Origin: CAYFUR01 sp964346275
GTDB taxonomy: Bacteria; Sumerlaeota; Sumerlaeia; SLMS01
Length of the DNA stretch: 64,000 nt
NCBI GenBank assembly: GCA_964346275.1
Contig: CAYFUR010000004.1
Coordinates: 1 to 64,000 of the forward strand
Direction of reading: 5' to 3'
The first letter of the stretch is position 1. Each line of letters starts with the position of its first letter. The notes below the pieces were generated by a model. That model made no database searches and was not told the DNA's origin. It was given only the letters and a program-made list of their open reading frames with translations. Position numbers and translations under genes: made by a program. Positions 26,216 to 34,909 of the stretch are shown here, piece by piece.

Positions 26216-27792
26216 TAACCGGCAGCCTGGCCATCCTTGCGGTGGTCGGATGCGCCGCAATAGCCGCTTTCCATCTTCATAATGAGCTGGGCGCCGCCAA
26301 AAGCGGTGCCATCGCACACCTCGATTTGATGGCCGCGCTCGTGCAAGGTATCGAGAATCCCCGGCGGATGCCCCTGCTCCAGCGCGACGGTGCGCCCGTG
26401 GAGCACACGCCAGCGCGGAGCATCGCTGGCAGCCTGAGGATTCTGGCCATAGTCCGCCAGGCGGACCATCATCTGGACGTGGCCCTGGGCCTGCATCGGA
26501 CCGCCCATGACGCCGAAAGCCATGACGGGCCGCCCATCGCGCGTGACGAAGCCGGGGATGATCGTGTGGAAGGGGCGCTTGCGCGGGCCGACGCAATTGG
26601 GGTGGCCGGATTCGAGGGTGAAACCGCAGCCGCGATTCTGCAGGGCGATGCCTGTCCCCGGCACGACAATGCCCGACCCGAAACCGCCAAAGTTAGACTG
26701 GATAAAGGAAACCATCCGCCCCTCCGCGTCGGCGGCTGTCAGAAGCACCGTCCCGCCGCGCGGAACGCCGAATTCCGGTTCCCCCGCCTGGTGCATATCG
26801 ATGAGCAAGGCTCGGGATGCCAGGTAATCGGGATCCAGCAAGTCATCCACATTCCGGTCCATCGTCTCCGGGTCGGAGATATACCGGCCAGCATCAGCCA
26901 GGGCGAGTTTCATCGCCTCGATCTGGACGTGAAGAAAATCGGCGCTGTCGCGCTCGATGCCCGAGAAATCAAACTGGCCCAGAATGCCAAGGGCGATCAA
27001 CGCCGCGAGGCCCTGGCCGTTGGGCGGGATTTCATGGAGTGTATAGCCGCGATAGTCCAGGCTGACAGGCTCGACCCAGCCGCATCGATGCTGGGCGAGA
27101 TCGTTTGACGAAAGGGCCGCTCCATCCTTCTCCGCCGCTGCGGCAATTCGATCAGCAAGCTTTCCCGTATAGAAGGATTCGCCCCCGGTTGCCGCGATTT
27201 CCTCGAGAGTCGCGGCGTGATCGCGGCTGCTCCACAGATCGCCCGGCCGGGGCGCCCGGCCCCCAGGGAGAAAGACGCGGCGGAATTCCTCGTAGCCGCC
27301 GAGGGTATCCTCCGCGTTTAGCCACGCCTTCGCCGTAACCGGCGGGACGGCAAACCCATCGCGGGCGTAATGGACCCCCGCCTCGAACAGACGGTCGAAG
27401 GGCAGCCGTCCGAATTGCTCGGACACGGCCCGCCAGGCGGAAACGCAGCCGGGAACAGTCACGGAGTCCCAGCCTCGCGACGGCATCTGATCGAGTCCGG
27501 CAAAGCGCTCGAGCGCCCACCCGGCGGGCGACCGCCCGGAGGCGTTGAGCCCGTGGAGGCGTTCCTTGTCCCAGATCAGCGCGAAAGCGTCGCCGCCGAT
27601 GCCGTTCATGGCCGGCTCGACAATGGTCAGCGTGATCGCCGTGGCAATGGCGGCATCGGCGGCGTTGCCACCTTCCGCCATCGCCTGGAGGCCTGCTTGG
27701 GCCGCCAGCGGATTCGACGTGGCTACCACATGGCGGGCAAAAACCGGCGCTCGCCGGGAAGGGTAGGGAAAAGTCCAATCGAGGCCATTCAT
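26212..27792 (-). CDS. Gamma-glutamyltransferase family protein (Ntn hydrolase)
   Basis: A 526-residue member of the gamma-glutamyltranspeptidase family. The N-terminal region VVATSNPLAAQAGLQAMAEGGNAADAAIATAI and the loop NGIGGDAFALIW are conserved. The self-processing site is the Thr in VPRGGTVLLTAADAEGRMVSFIQSN. The usual TTHxS context is replaced by GTVLLT, the form seen in the GGDTV-type branch. Later motifs are FGSGIVVPGTGIALQNRG and VMGGPMQAQGHVQ. No signal peptide is visible, so it is probably cytoplasmic and may differ in substrate from the periplasmic glutathione enzyme. The ATG overlaps the ispE stop as ATGA. The other end meets mrdA tail to tail with a 4-base overlap. Confidence 0.9.
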   Translation of the reverse strand: MNGLDWTFPYPSRRAPVFARHVVATSNPLAAQAGLQAMAEGGNAADAAIATAITLTIVEPAMNGIGGDAFALIWDKERLHGLNASGRSPAGWALERFAGLDQMPSRGWDSVTVPGCVSAWRAVSEQFGRLPFDRLFEAGVHYARDGFAVPPVTAKAWLNAEDTLGGYEEFRRVFLPGGRAPRPGDLWSSRDHAATLEEIAATGGESFYTGKLADRIAAAAEKDGAALSSNDLAQHRCGWVEPVSLDYRGYTLHEIPPNGQGLAALIALGILGQFDFSGIERDSADFLHVQIEAMKLALADAGRYISDPETMDRNVDDLLDPDYLASRALLIDMHQAGEPEFGVPRGGTVLLTAADAEGRMVSFIQSNFGGFGSGIVVPGTGIALQNRGCGFTLESGHPNCVGPRKRPFHTIIPGFVTRDGRPVMAFGVMGGPMQAQGHVQMMVRLADYGQNPQAASDAPRWRVLHGRTVALEQGHPPGILDTLHERGHQIEVCDGTAFGGAQLIMKMESGYCGASDHRKDGQAAGY

Positions 27793-28661
27793 TCCGATCT
27801 TTCTCCTCGTCTATACGAAGCACAGAGGAAAACATCGCCAAAATCCTTCAACGCATCGGCGGCGCGATCGCGCCCTTCCTCGCTTTCAAAAAGACCGAAC
27901 ACCGCCGAACCGCTGCCACTGAGGCGCGAAAGCAGGGCGCCCTCTTTGTGGAGAGCTTCGCGAATCCGGCGCAGCTCCGGATAGGCTGGTTCAAGGGCCA
28001 GTTCAAAGGTGTTGTAGAGCTCGGGCATCTCGTCAATTTCCCCCGCCAGCCAGCGGCGCAAGCCCGCCGCATCACTTTGCGGCCCGAGCATGTCCGTATC
28101 GAGCGCCATGTAAGCTTCCCGCGTGGACATCGCGAAGGGCGGCCGGACAACAAGAAGGGGGACATGGCGGAGGGAAGAGAGCGGATCGAGCAGCTCGCCC
28201 CGCCCGTGGGCTTCCGCCGCGCCTCCCTCGATGAAAAAGGCGCAGTCGCTGCCGATCCGGGCCGCCAGTTCCCTGAGTTCCTGGTGACCGAGGGGGTGGC
28301 CTTGCCACGCGTTGAGCAACAAAAGCGCGGCCGCCGCGTCGGAGCTTCCCCCGCCAAGCCCGGCACCATGGGGAATGTTTTTTTTCAGGAAAAGGGACAA
28401 CGGGGGAAGCGATTCGCCGACTCTTTTTTCCAACGCGCGGATGGAGTGGAGAACCAGGTTTTCCTCGCCGGTGGGAACACCTTCGCCGTGGGGCCCGGCC
28501 ACTTCCAAGTGCGTCTCCCCCCCGGCAGCTTCCTCGATGACCAATTCGTCGCAGAGATCGATGGACAGAAAGGCGGTATGCAAATCGTGATACCCATCGC
28601 CGCGCCGGGCGAGGATATCGAGGAAGAGGTTGATTTTTGCCGGGGCGTCTATTTGCGGCAT
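27789..28661 (-). CDS. ispE: 4-diphosphocytidyl-2-C-methyl-D-erythritol kinase
   Basis: IspE phosphorylates CDP-ME in the MEP isoprenoid pathway. The GHMP-kinase motifs are complete: APAKINLFLDI at the start, KKNIPHGAGLGGGSSDAAAALLLLN (ATP loop), and LLSRLSGSGSAVFGLF (third motif). The Met at 28661 (MPQIDAPAKIN) gives 290 residues, normal for the family. A GTG at 28682 would overlap the upstream gene and is an alternative. The gene overlaps or abuts the membrane-anchored protein upstream and is ATGA-coupled to the gamma-glutamyltransferase downstream. A GTCTATAC word lies near its 3' end (27809). Confidence 0.95.
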   Translation of the reverse strand: MPQIDAPAKINLFLDILARRGDGYHDLHTAFLSIDLCDELVIEEAAGGETHLEVAGPHGEGVPTGEENLVLHSIRALEKRVGESLPPLSLFLKKNIPHGAGLGGGSSDAAAALLLLNAWQGHPLGHQELRELAARIGSDCAFFIEGGAAEAHGRGELLDPLSSLRHVPLLVVRPPFAMSTREAYMALDTDMLGPQSDAAGLRRWLAGEIDEMPELYNTFELALEPAYPELRRIREALHKEGALLSRLSGSGSAVFGLFESEEGRDRAADALKDFGDVFLCASYRRGERSE

Positions 28662-28668
28662 CGGGCGT

Positions 28669-30087
28669 TCATTTCGCAGCACTGGGCCATTCGAAGAGGA
28701 TCAGCCCTGGGACATCGACAGGGCGCTCCGCCGACTCGGCAGGCCGGATCTGGTCGCGCAGGACGGCATGCTCTCCTCCAGGAAGAAAAAGGCGCAACCC
28801 TTCGATGGAAAACAACGCGGGAGGATCCGTGAGCAAGTTTTCCCATCCAGGATCAACCCCCGTGGCTTCGACGGGAGCCACCGGCTCAAGCCAGGCCAGG
28901 CCGAGATGGCGCCCTTCGTCCTTGTGGAATACCGTGGCCCAGCCGACTTTCACCTCGCCGGGCCAGGGGGCTTCGGCGCGGGGAAGGTCTGGCGCGTTCC
29001 GGCTGGCGGACTTCCACTCCAGGCCATCGAGTTCGTAACGCCCATCGGCGGTCCGCAGCACTCCCGACCATGTGGTGCCTTCAAGGGCAGGAGCCATGCG
29101 GCGGAAATTGATCATCTGGACCCCTTTGAGATATTGCGTATTCAAGCCGTCGTCCTGTGCCTCGGCAAAGGGAACCCAGAGTCCTTGCTTCGGAGTGCTC
29201 TCGACCCAGGCCAGGTTTCGGCGGCGCGCTTCCTCGCGGCTCCAGGGGCTTCTCTCGGCCAGCACGGCGTCGCCCGCAAGCATAGGAGGAATGCTTTCCG
29301 GATCCGCGGCCACCCAGAGCGGCTCGCGGATCGTGCCCCCCGGGTTCCAGCGATTGCGAAAGAGCCGTCCCTCGGAGACGGAAACCGCCGCGAGGCTTCG
29401 GCCCGGGAGGGGCCGCCACAGATCGGGGCGGCCACGGCGGCGCATCAATTCTTCCTCGATGGAGAGTGCTGTTTCCAGAAGCCACAGAATCTCTCGATCG
29501 TCGACGGGAGGCCCGGGCTGCGATGCGAGAAGGTCCACGAAAGCGTCGGCCTCGGGCCATTGGACGCCATATTGTTGCGCTGTCGCGAGCTCCTGCTCCA
29601 GGCGGCCCAGCGCCTCCGCCAAAGCGGTTTCGGAGGCCAATTCCGGCGGGGCGTAGCGAGCGATCCGCCGCTGGACGAGGCGCTCTTCCGAACCGGCGAT
29701 GTCGATCTCGAGAACGAGCCATCCCGGATGGACGGGAAGAGGAAAGCGGCCAAGTTCGACGGCGTGGTTGGCATGAAGGCGGGAGTGGATGACTCCGGAA
29801 TCGGCCACCAGGTCTCCCGAGGCATCCGGCTCCGGACGGAGCCAGGCGCGGGCGCGCCACTGGGCCTGAAAACCATGATCAGCCGGAGCAAGAGGAGCCG
29901 ACCAGACGAGACTTCCTCCCTCCGGCTGGAGACGCCACGAGGGAGGAAGAGGCTTCGGAGGCGGATCAACCGTCGGCTCGGGTGGCCGGCGGCTGATGTA
30001 TATCCTCGTGAGAAAGACCGGCGGCAGCAAAACCGTCACAGCCATAAGTGCCAGAGCGGCGGCAAAAGTTTTTGTCGGCAAAGGCAC
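28669..30087 (-). CDS. Membrane-anchored hypothetical protein
   Basis: A 472-residue protein with one N-terminal hydrophobic segment (about residues 8-30) followed by a Pro-rich linker (RRPPEPTVDPPPKPLPP) and a large domain predicted outside the cytoplasm. The domain has many Trp and Gly residues and alternates beta segments (HPGWLVLEIDIAGSE, GTTWSGVLRTADGRYELDGLEWKS) with a helical stretch (about 155-235). No family is recognised. The start at 30087 is GTG with a weak ribosome site; an internal ATG at residue 15 would shorten the anchor. It overlaps or abuts ispE, and the small coiled-coil gene is 44 bases upstream. Confidence 0.6.
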   Translation of the reverse strand: MPLPTKTFAAALALMAVTVLLPPVFLTRIYISRRPPEPTVDPPPKPLPPSWRLQPEGGSLVWSAPLAPADHGFQAQWRARAWLRPEPDASGDLVADSGVIHSRLHANHAVELGRFPLPVHPGWLVLEIDIAGSEERLVQRRIARYAPPELASETALAEALGRLEQELATAQQYGVQWPEADAFVDLLASQPGPPVDDREILWLLETALSIEEELMRRRGRPDLWRPLPGRSLAAVSVSEGRLFRNRWNPGGTIREPLWVAADPESIPPMLAGDAVLAERSPWSREEARRRNLAWVESTPKQGLWVPFAEAQDDGLNTQYLKGVQMINFRRMAPALEGTTWSGVLRTADGRYELDGLEWKSASRNAPDLPRAEAPWPGEVKVGWATVFHKDEGRHLGLAWLEPVAPVEATGVDPGWENLLTDPPALFSIEGLRLFLPGGEHAVLRDQIRPAESAERPVDVPGLILFEWPSAAK

Positions 30088-30131
30088 CCGGAGAGGTTTT
30101 CCTGACAGCGCGGCTCTCCGCGAGCCGCGGT

Positions 30132-30476
30132 TTAATTCAATTCGAAGACGCCGTTCTCATTCTGGCTCTGGCCGCTCTCCCGCTGCTCGCCTGTTTCCGC
30201 TTCGGTCTCTGTGCCGGTCGCGCGCTGAGACTGGTCCATGGTGTCCCCAAGATCACGCATGGCAGAGGCGAGATCCTGGATTGCTTCGGCGATCTGGGCA
30301 TTGGACTGGGCAACTTCACGGGTTGCGGTGGCGACTTCGCGCGTGGCGCTGGCGATCTCCGCCTGGCTCTGATAGGAAGATTGAGTCTGAGCAATCAGAT
30401 TGGCGGCGACGAAAGTGCCGATCACCGCGAGAATCAAGATCGCGTAGGAGCGCGCGTCGAGCTTGGGTCCGATCAT
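30132..30476 (-). CDS. Small membrane protein with coiled coil
   Basis: A 114-residue protein with one membrane helix (YAILILAVIGTFVAANLIA, about 11-30). A heptad-repeat region follows (about 33-85) in which REVATATREVAQSNAQ and related AxA..xEI units recur. The tail is acidic, Gln/Glu-rich and low in complexity. GGAGG lies 10 bases before the ATG. The layout resembles small scaffold or chemoreceptor-stub proteins. No family is assigned. Confidence 0.65.
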   Translation of the reverse strand: MIGPKLDARSYAILILAVIGTFVAANLIAQTQSSYQSQAEIASATREVATATREVAQSNAQIAEAIQDLASAMRDLGDTMDQSQRATGTETEAETGEQRESGQSQNENGVFELN

Positions 30477-30668
30477 GGGAGGAGCCCTCCGAATAGGGTT
30501 CGGTCATTAAAGCCAAGTTTCTTTCATCATTCGGGAAGTGTCGGGCAAGGAAAGTCAAGAGCGCAATGACAGGATTCCGGGAAACCCTGACAGCGAGATC
30601 AGCAGAGACCGGCAAGTCCTCGGGAGAAGGCGGGGAAGGGAGAAACTCTTTCCAAAGAGTTATCAGGC

Positions 30669-30721
30669 TTGCGGAACAGAAAAAAAAGTCCAGAATACTT
30701 GTTACATTTGAAACTCTGTAA
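30669..30721 (+). promoter_or_regulatory. Possible promoter and inverted repeat before the ABC ATPase gene
   Basis: TTGCGG at 30669 and CAGAAT at 30691 are 16 bases apart across an A-tract and could form a sigma-70-type promoter. Just downstream, TTACA-N10-TGTAA (30702-30721) forms a symmetric 5-10-5 element placed where a repressor would block transcription. Both are weak matches read by eye. Confidence 0.3.
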
Positions 30722-30741
30722 AGGGGAAGGGATCGCCCACC

Positions 30742-31677
30742 ATGATTGAGATCCACGGAGTCACCAAGGTCTACAAAGACCTCACAGCGGTCGATAACCT
30801 GAGCCTCTCCATCGCGGAAGGCGAAATCTTCGGCTTTATCGGCCCCAACGGCGCCGGCAAAACCACGACGATCAAGATTCTCGCGACGCTGCTCAAGCCA
30901 ACCCAGGGCTATGCCATGGTCGGTGGATACAACGTGCTGACCCAGGCCGATGACGTGAAGCGCGTCATGGGCTATATGCCCGATAGTTTTGGCGTCTACG
31001 ACGACATGAAAGTGTGGGAGTATCTCGATTTTTTTGCCGCCGCCTATAAGATTGAGAAGTCGCGCCGCACCCAAATCATCGACGATGTGCTGGCGCTGAC
31101 CGATCTCGGCCACAAAAAAGACGACATGGTGGACGCACTTTCCCGGGGCATGAAGCAGCGCCTCTGCCTCGCGAAGACGCTCGTCCACGATCCGAAAGTG
31201 CTGCTCCTCGACGAGCCCGCCTCGGGCCTCGACCCGCGGGCCCGCATCGAGCTGCGCGAGCTGCTCAAGGAACTGCGCAACATGGGCAAAACGATCCTGA
31301 TCAGCTCGCATATTCTCACCGAGCTGGCGGACTTTGTCACCACCATCGGCATCATCGAGCAGGGCAAGCTCCTCTATGCGGGGCCCGTTCGCGAAATCAC
31401 CGAGAAACTCCGCGGCGGCCTCGTGGTGGAAGTCAAAGTGCGGGAAGGATTCGAGCAGAAGGCGGAAGAGGTCTTCCTCAATCACGAGACCGTGGAGAAA
31501 GTCGAGCGCGAGGGCAAGCTGGTGACGATCAATCTGCCCATCAATCTCGAAGAAGAAGCGGATGCCTTCGTGACCGATATCCTGGTGGAGAACGGGATCA
31601 AGTTCAACTCGGTGCGCGAGGTGGAAATCGACCTGGAAGACGTCTTTATGCAGGTGACCAAGGGGCTCGTTCAGTAA
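30742..31677 (+). CDS. ABC transporter ATP-binding protein (ABC-2 type), no permease nearby
   Basis: A 311-residue ABC ATPase. Walker A is GPNGAGKTTT, the Q-loop region is VMGYMPDSFGVYDDM, the signature is LSRGMKQRL (the variant common in ABC-2/drug-efflux and gliding-type ATPases), Walker B is VLLLDEPASGLDPRA, and the H-loop is LISSHILTE. A C-terminal extension (about 220-311) with VEIDLEDVFMQVTKGL is typical of the ABC-2 type subunits. No permease gene is adjacent on either side: upstream is the divergent small membrane protein, and downstream is a terminator and a convergent gene. The partner must be elsewhere. Confidence 0.93.
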   Translation: MIEIHGVTKVYKDLTAVDNLSLSIAEGEIFGFIGPNGAGKTTTIKILATLLKPTQGYAMVGGYNVLTQADDVKRVMGYMPDSFGVYDDMKVWEYLDFFAAAYKIEKSRRTQIIDDVLALTDLGHKKDDMVDALSRGMKQRLCLAKTLVHDPKVLLLDEPASGLDPRARIELRELLKELRNMGKTILISSHILTELADFVTTIGIIEQGKLLYAGPVREITEKLRGGLVVEVKVREGFEQKAEEVFLNHETVEKVEREGKLVTINLPINLEEEADAFVTDILVENGIKFNSVREVEIDLEDVFMQVTKGLVQ

Positions 31678-31775
31678 GACTTTTCGAAAAACCTCCTTCG
31701 AAAAAAGCCCGTGTTTGAAGGGTCGAAAAAGCAAAGCAAGATCCGAAATGCCAAAAGGTTATCGTATATCAACAG

Positions 31776-31805
31776 AAAAACGGGCCGGGTTGCCCCGGCC
31801 CGTTT
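31776..31805. terminator. Bidirectional terminator between the ABC ATPase and amidase genes
   Basis: A 12-bp perfect stem AAACGGGCCGGG / CCCGGCCCGTTT closes a TTGC loop (31790-31793). On the minus strand it is followed by TTTTT, serving the amidase operon that ends at 31831. On the plus strand the T run is only three bases, so it is weaker for the ABC gene. Confidence 0.85.
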
Positions 31806-31830
31806 CATGGAATACCCTGAGATTTCTGAA

Positions 31831-33726
31831 TTACGGAAGCGGCCGCCGGGCAAAGGCGAAGGCCTCCGACCAGGTCTTGCTATAAAGGGGATCAGCAGGA
31901 TCCAGGCTGTTGATCTGGACATAGGGGGGCGACGCGTGGATGAACCGGTTGCCGCCCAGGGAAATCCCCGTGTGGCCGACGCGTCCCGATTCGAAGGCGA
32001 AAAAGAGCAAATCGCCCGGCTGGAGCCCTTCGCGATGCCAGGGCGTGGCGACCAGTTCACCCACCAGGATCTGCTGGCGCGCGTCGCGCGGGAGCACGAG
32101 CCCCGCCGCGGCATAGCTGATTCCCGTAAGCCCCGAGCAGTCCAGGCCGTGGGACGTCCGCCCGCCAAAGAGGTAGGGTGCCTCCAGAAGCTCCGCCGCC
32201 GCCAGGGCTGCTTCCCGCCCGGCCGAATTCCCGAGGAAGCGCAGAATGTCACGCGGAACGTCCGCTTCCTCGCGCCGGTCCGTTGCGCGGACGCCCTGGG
32301 GCAAACGAAGCGTCACCGTGGTTGCATTTCCGTTGGTTTTCACCGGCAGGGAGCTGCCGACCGGCATGAGAAAATCATCAATATGGATATCGGTGGTGAG
32401 AATGGCCTGCGGGGCACTGCGCCATTCCTCGAATTCCTGCTCCGAGAAGCGGCGAATCGCTTCGCGCCGCACCCATCCGATATATCCATCGGCGCCATGG
32501 ACGAGGTAGTAGGTTTCCTCGTCGTTTTTATCGAGCAGCCAGACCGTGTCGCCGAGCACGAGCTGGGTCTGCACGGAGGCCCCTTCTTCCGGATCCCCCC
32601 ACGTCAACGCCATGGGGATTTGAACTACGCCATGGATCTTTTCACCGAGATCATCGGAAGGAAGGACACGAAGATCAGCCCCGGCCAGATTGACTCCCGC
32701 GGCTTTTAAAAGATCCTCAACCGCCCTAGCGGTGACCTCGTGATTCACTGCACCGCTCAGATGCAAACCATCCTCTGTGTCCTCGACGCGGGCATCGAGA
32801 TAGAAGAAGGTGGAGTCGTTGAGAACGGTCTTCTTGTAGAGTTCAACCAGATGATTCGCCTGCTCGGCGGTTTCCGGTGCTGCCGGGAAAGGCCAGAGCT
32901 GCTTTGCGTAGCGCTCGATTTCCGAAGGGCGTTCGGCTGATTCAACTTCCGGGGCGCCGGGGAAGAGTTCTTTCCGTTTAGCCTCCAATTCCTCGCGATG
33001 CTGGCTCCACATCTTGACGACCGCTTGATAGACAGCCTCGGCTTCCACGGTGTGGCGCGTCCCCTCGGCGACCCATGCATCGAATTCCGGATTACTGAGA
33101 AAGCCGAACTCGATGACCGCGGAAGGAATGTCGCTATCCATGACCAGGGGATGCTCGAAGATATAGTGCCCGAAATCCTCGGTCCAATGGACGTGCTTTT
33201 TCGCCTCTTTCTTCAAGATGTCGGCAAAGGCTGTCTCGAGCGGCTGTTTGTTGCCGTTGCTGTCCGTCGGCCAGATGAGAATCACCACGCCATCGGCGGT
33301 TTCCCGGGCCGCGGAGTTGTGATGAAGAGAAAGGAAGAGATGGGAGGTTGATTGCTCGGCCATGTCGACGCGGCTGCCCAGCTCTTCCGCCCGGCCCGTG
33401 TTGCCCAGGGTCACCTTGCGGTCGTCCCGCCGGGTGAGGATCACCTCGGCTCCCGCGTCTTTCAGGAAGTGATAGAGCGTCAGCGCCACCCGGATATTCA
33501 AATCGCCTTCGACAACGCGGCTGTTCGTGCCGCGGGCGCTGCCGGCATAGCCGGGCTGGGTGGAGGAACCTCCGTGGCCGGGATCCAGCGTAATAATCAG
33601 CCCGTTCAGCGGCTCGCCCTCGGGTTTGAAGGGAGGCTCGAATTCAACATCGATGGGCTGGGCTTGGACAAAAGAGGCCGCCAGTATCAGCCCGAAGGTA
33701 AAGCTCAGGAGTTGTTTCCAATTCAT
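31831..33726 (-). CDS. N-acetylmuramoyl-L-alanine amidase fused to SH3-like and NlpC/P60 domains
   Basis: A 631-residue secreted peptidoglycan hydrolase with two catalytic domains. After the signal peptide (cut near FVQAQP, about residue 22), an Amidase_3 domain (about 40-240) shows the zinc ligands and catalytic Glu in LDPGHGG, RVVEGDLN, LSLHHNSA and VIEFGFLSN. A linker region with an SH3-like domain (about 400-470; GDTVWLL, GYIGWVRREAI) follows. An NlpC/P60 domain (about 500-631) has the catalytic Cys in GLDCSGL and His in RVGHTGISL. The ATG at 33726 overlaps the stop of the SGNH gene as ATGA; a longer open frame is only overlap. The combination predicts cleavage of both the glycan-stem amide bond and a stem-peptide bond. 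Confidence 0.92.
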   Translation of the reverse strand: MNWKQLLSFTFGLILAASFVQAQPIDVEFEPPFKPEGEPLNGLIITLDPGHGGSSTQPGYAGSARGTNSRVVEGDLNIRVALTLYHFLKDAGAEVILTRRDDRKVTLGNTGRAEELGSRVDMAEQSTSHLFLSLHHNSAARETADGVVILIWPTDSNGNKQPLETAFADILKKEAKKHVHWTEDFGHYIFEHPLVMDSDIPSAVIEFGFLSNPEFDAWVAEGTRHTVEAEAVYQAVVKMWSQHREELEAKRKELFPGAPEVESAERPSEIERYAKQLWPFPAAPETAEQANHLVELYKKTVLNDSTFFYLDARVEDTEDGLHLSGAVNHEVTARAVEDLLKAAGVNLAGADLRVLPSDDLGEKIHGVVQIPMALTWGDPEEGASVQTQLVLGDTVWLLDKNDEETYYLVHGADGYIGWVRREAIRRFSEQEFEEWRSAPQAILTTDIHIDDFLMPVGSSLPVKTNGNATTVTLRLPQGVRATDRREEADVPRDILRFLGNSAGREAALAAAELLEAPYLFGGRTSHGLDCSGLTGISYAAAGLVLPRDARQQILVGELVATPWHREGLQPGDLLFFAFESGRVGHTGISLGGNRFIHASPPYVQINSLDPADPLYSKTWSEAFAFARRPLP

Positions 33727-34532
33727 TCCTTCTTCGATTCCTTCCCGCTTTGTTTCGTTGTTTCGTTTGGTTCGTTCTTTTTCTGCCACAAAAGCACCTC
33801 CCGCAGCCCCAGCACGGGCGCCAGCTCGCGATAGAAGCGCGCATGCCCCGCCCCGTTGGGGTGCAGCCGGTTGTACATGTGTCGGGCGACTTCTTCCGCG
33901 CTCAAATCTTCCGGCCAGGAGCTGTAATGATCCACAATGGCGACGTTCTCCCGGCGGGCGGTCTTGCGGATGGCCTCGACGATCGCCGCGAGTTCCGGAG
34001 ATTTCTCCCACCCCGGCGATTCCGCCGACTCGTTGTAGAAAGGCACCGGCGTGCGAACCAGGAGAGACGCCGGGCCGAATTCCCGGATGCGGCGGATCAT
34101 TTCGGACAGTCGCTGCTCGATTTGTTTCGGGGACGCTCCCGCATTCACGTCGTTCGTTCCGAAACTGATAATGACCAAGTCGGGATCGAAAGCGAGGACG
34201 TCGCGGTCCAGCCGGTCGAGTCCATCCGCGAATGTGTGTCCGGAGACGCCCGCGTTGATGACCCGGTGGCGTCCAACGCTTCCGCTTTCGAACAAGCCGG
34301 CGCTGAGAAGCCCCACCCAGTTGAGCGAGCCCTCGCTGGTCCAGTTGACCTCCGTGTTGGAGTCGCCAAGGCAGACGACGGTAAAGCGCGACGATCCGTC
34401 GCGCAGTTTTGAGTGGAAATAAGTCAGGCTGGCAGGCTCACCCGCTGGCTTTTCTCCTCGAGTGGGAGTGGCACAAGCCATGACAAGCAGGGGAAGGAGA
34501 ACCAGCAGGGGTTTCATCAAAGAAAGTCTCAT
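33723..34532 (-). CDS. SGNH/GDSL hydrolase lipoprotein
   Basis: A 269-residue predicted lipoprotein. The hydrophobic leader ends LLVMAC (lipobox near residue 20). The SGNH blocks are all there: VCLGDSNTE (catalytic Ser), NAGVSGHT (Gly), ISFGTNDVN (Asn), and the C-terminal NRLHPNGAGH (His, with its Asp-like partner before it). Members act as esterases, lipases or acetylxylan/peptidoglycan O-acetylesterases. The direct ATGA coupling to a peptidoglycan amidase makes cell-wall deacetylation attractive, but this is inference. The start at 34532 lies 1 base past the rhodanese stop; Met at 34517 is an alternative. Confidence 0.85.
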   Translation of the reverse strand: MRLSLMKPLLVLLPLLVMACATPTRGEKPAGEPASLTYFHSKLRDGSSRFTVVCLGDSNTEVNWTSEGSLNWVGLLSAGLFESGSVGRHRVINAGVSGHTFADGLDRLDRDVLAFDPDLVIISFGTNDVNAGASPKQIEQRLSEMIRRIREFGPASLLVRTPVPFYNESAESPGWEKSPELAAIVEAIRKTARRENVAIVDHYSSWPEDLSAEEVARHMYNRLHPNGAGHARFYRELAPVLGLREVLLWQKKNEPNETTKQSGKESKKE

Positions 34533-34533
34533 A

Positions 34534-34905
34534 TCAAGGTTCTGTCTCGACTCCCTCTTCTTTGAAAGAGCGCCAGCCGCCGTCGACGGAATAGACATTC
34601 TTGTAACCCATCTTCTGAAGGTTCTCCGCCGCCAGCGCCGAGCGGTATCCACCGCCGCAGTAGAGATAGAGCGGCTGGTCATGATCGGGATGAAGCTTCT
34701 CGATATCGCGTTCGATGATTCCCTTGCCTATGTGCTCGGCCCCCTTCACGTGGCCCGCGGCGTATTCGCTTTCCTCGCGCACATCGATCAGGGCGGCGTT
34801 CGGGTCTTTCTTCATCGCCTCCAGAGTCCCAGGCACATCGGTTTCCTTGATCCGCGCCTTGGCGTCGTCCACGACCTTCAGAAATCCTGGTGAATGCTTT
34901 TTCAT
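34534..34905 (-). CDS. Rhodanese-domain sulfurtransferase
   Basis: A 123-residue single-domain rhodanese. The substrate and structural motifs IDVREESEYAAGHVKGAEHI and the active-site loop YLYCGGGYRSALAAENL are present, with a catalytic Cys. The start at the ATG 34905 has AGAGGA 10 bases upstream. It lies between nadD (4-base gap) and the SGNH lipoprotein and is probably co-transcribed with both. No signal peptide is present, so it acts in the cytoplasm. The sulfur acceptor is unknown. Confidence 0.9.
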   Translation of the reverse strand: MKKHSPGFLKVVDDAKARIKETDVPGTLEAMKKDPNAALIDVREESEYAAGHVKGAEHIGKGIIERDIEKLHPDHDQPLYLYCGGGYRSALAAENLQKMGYKNVYSVDGGWRSFKEEGVETEP

Positions 34906-34909
34906 CGAT

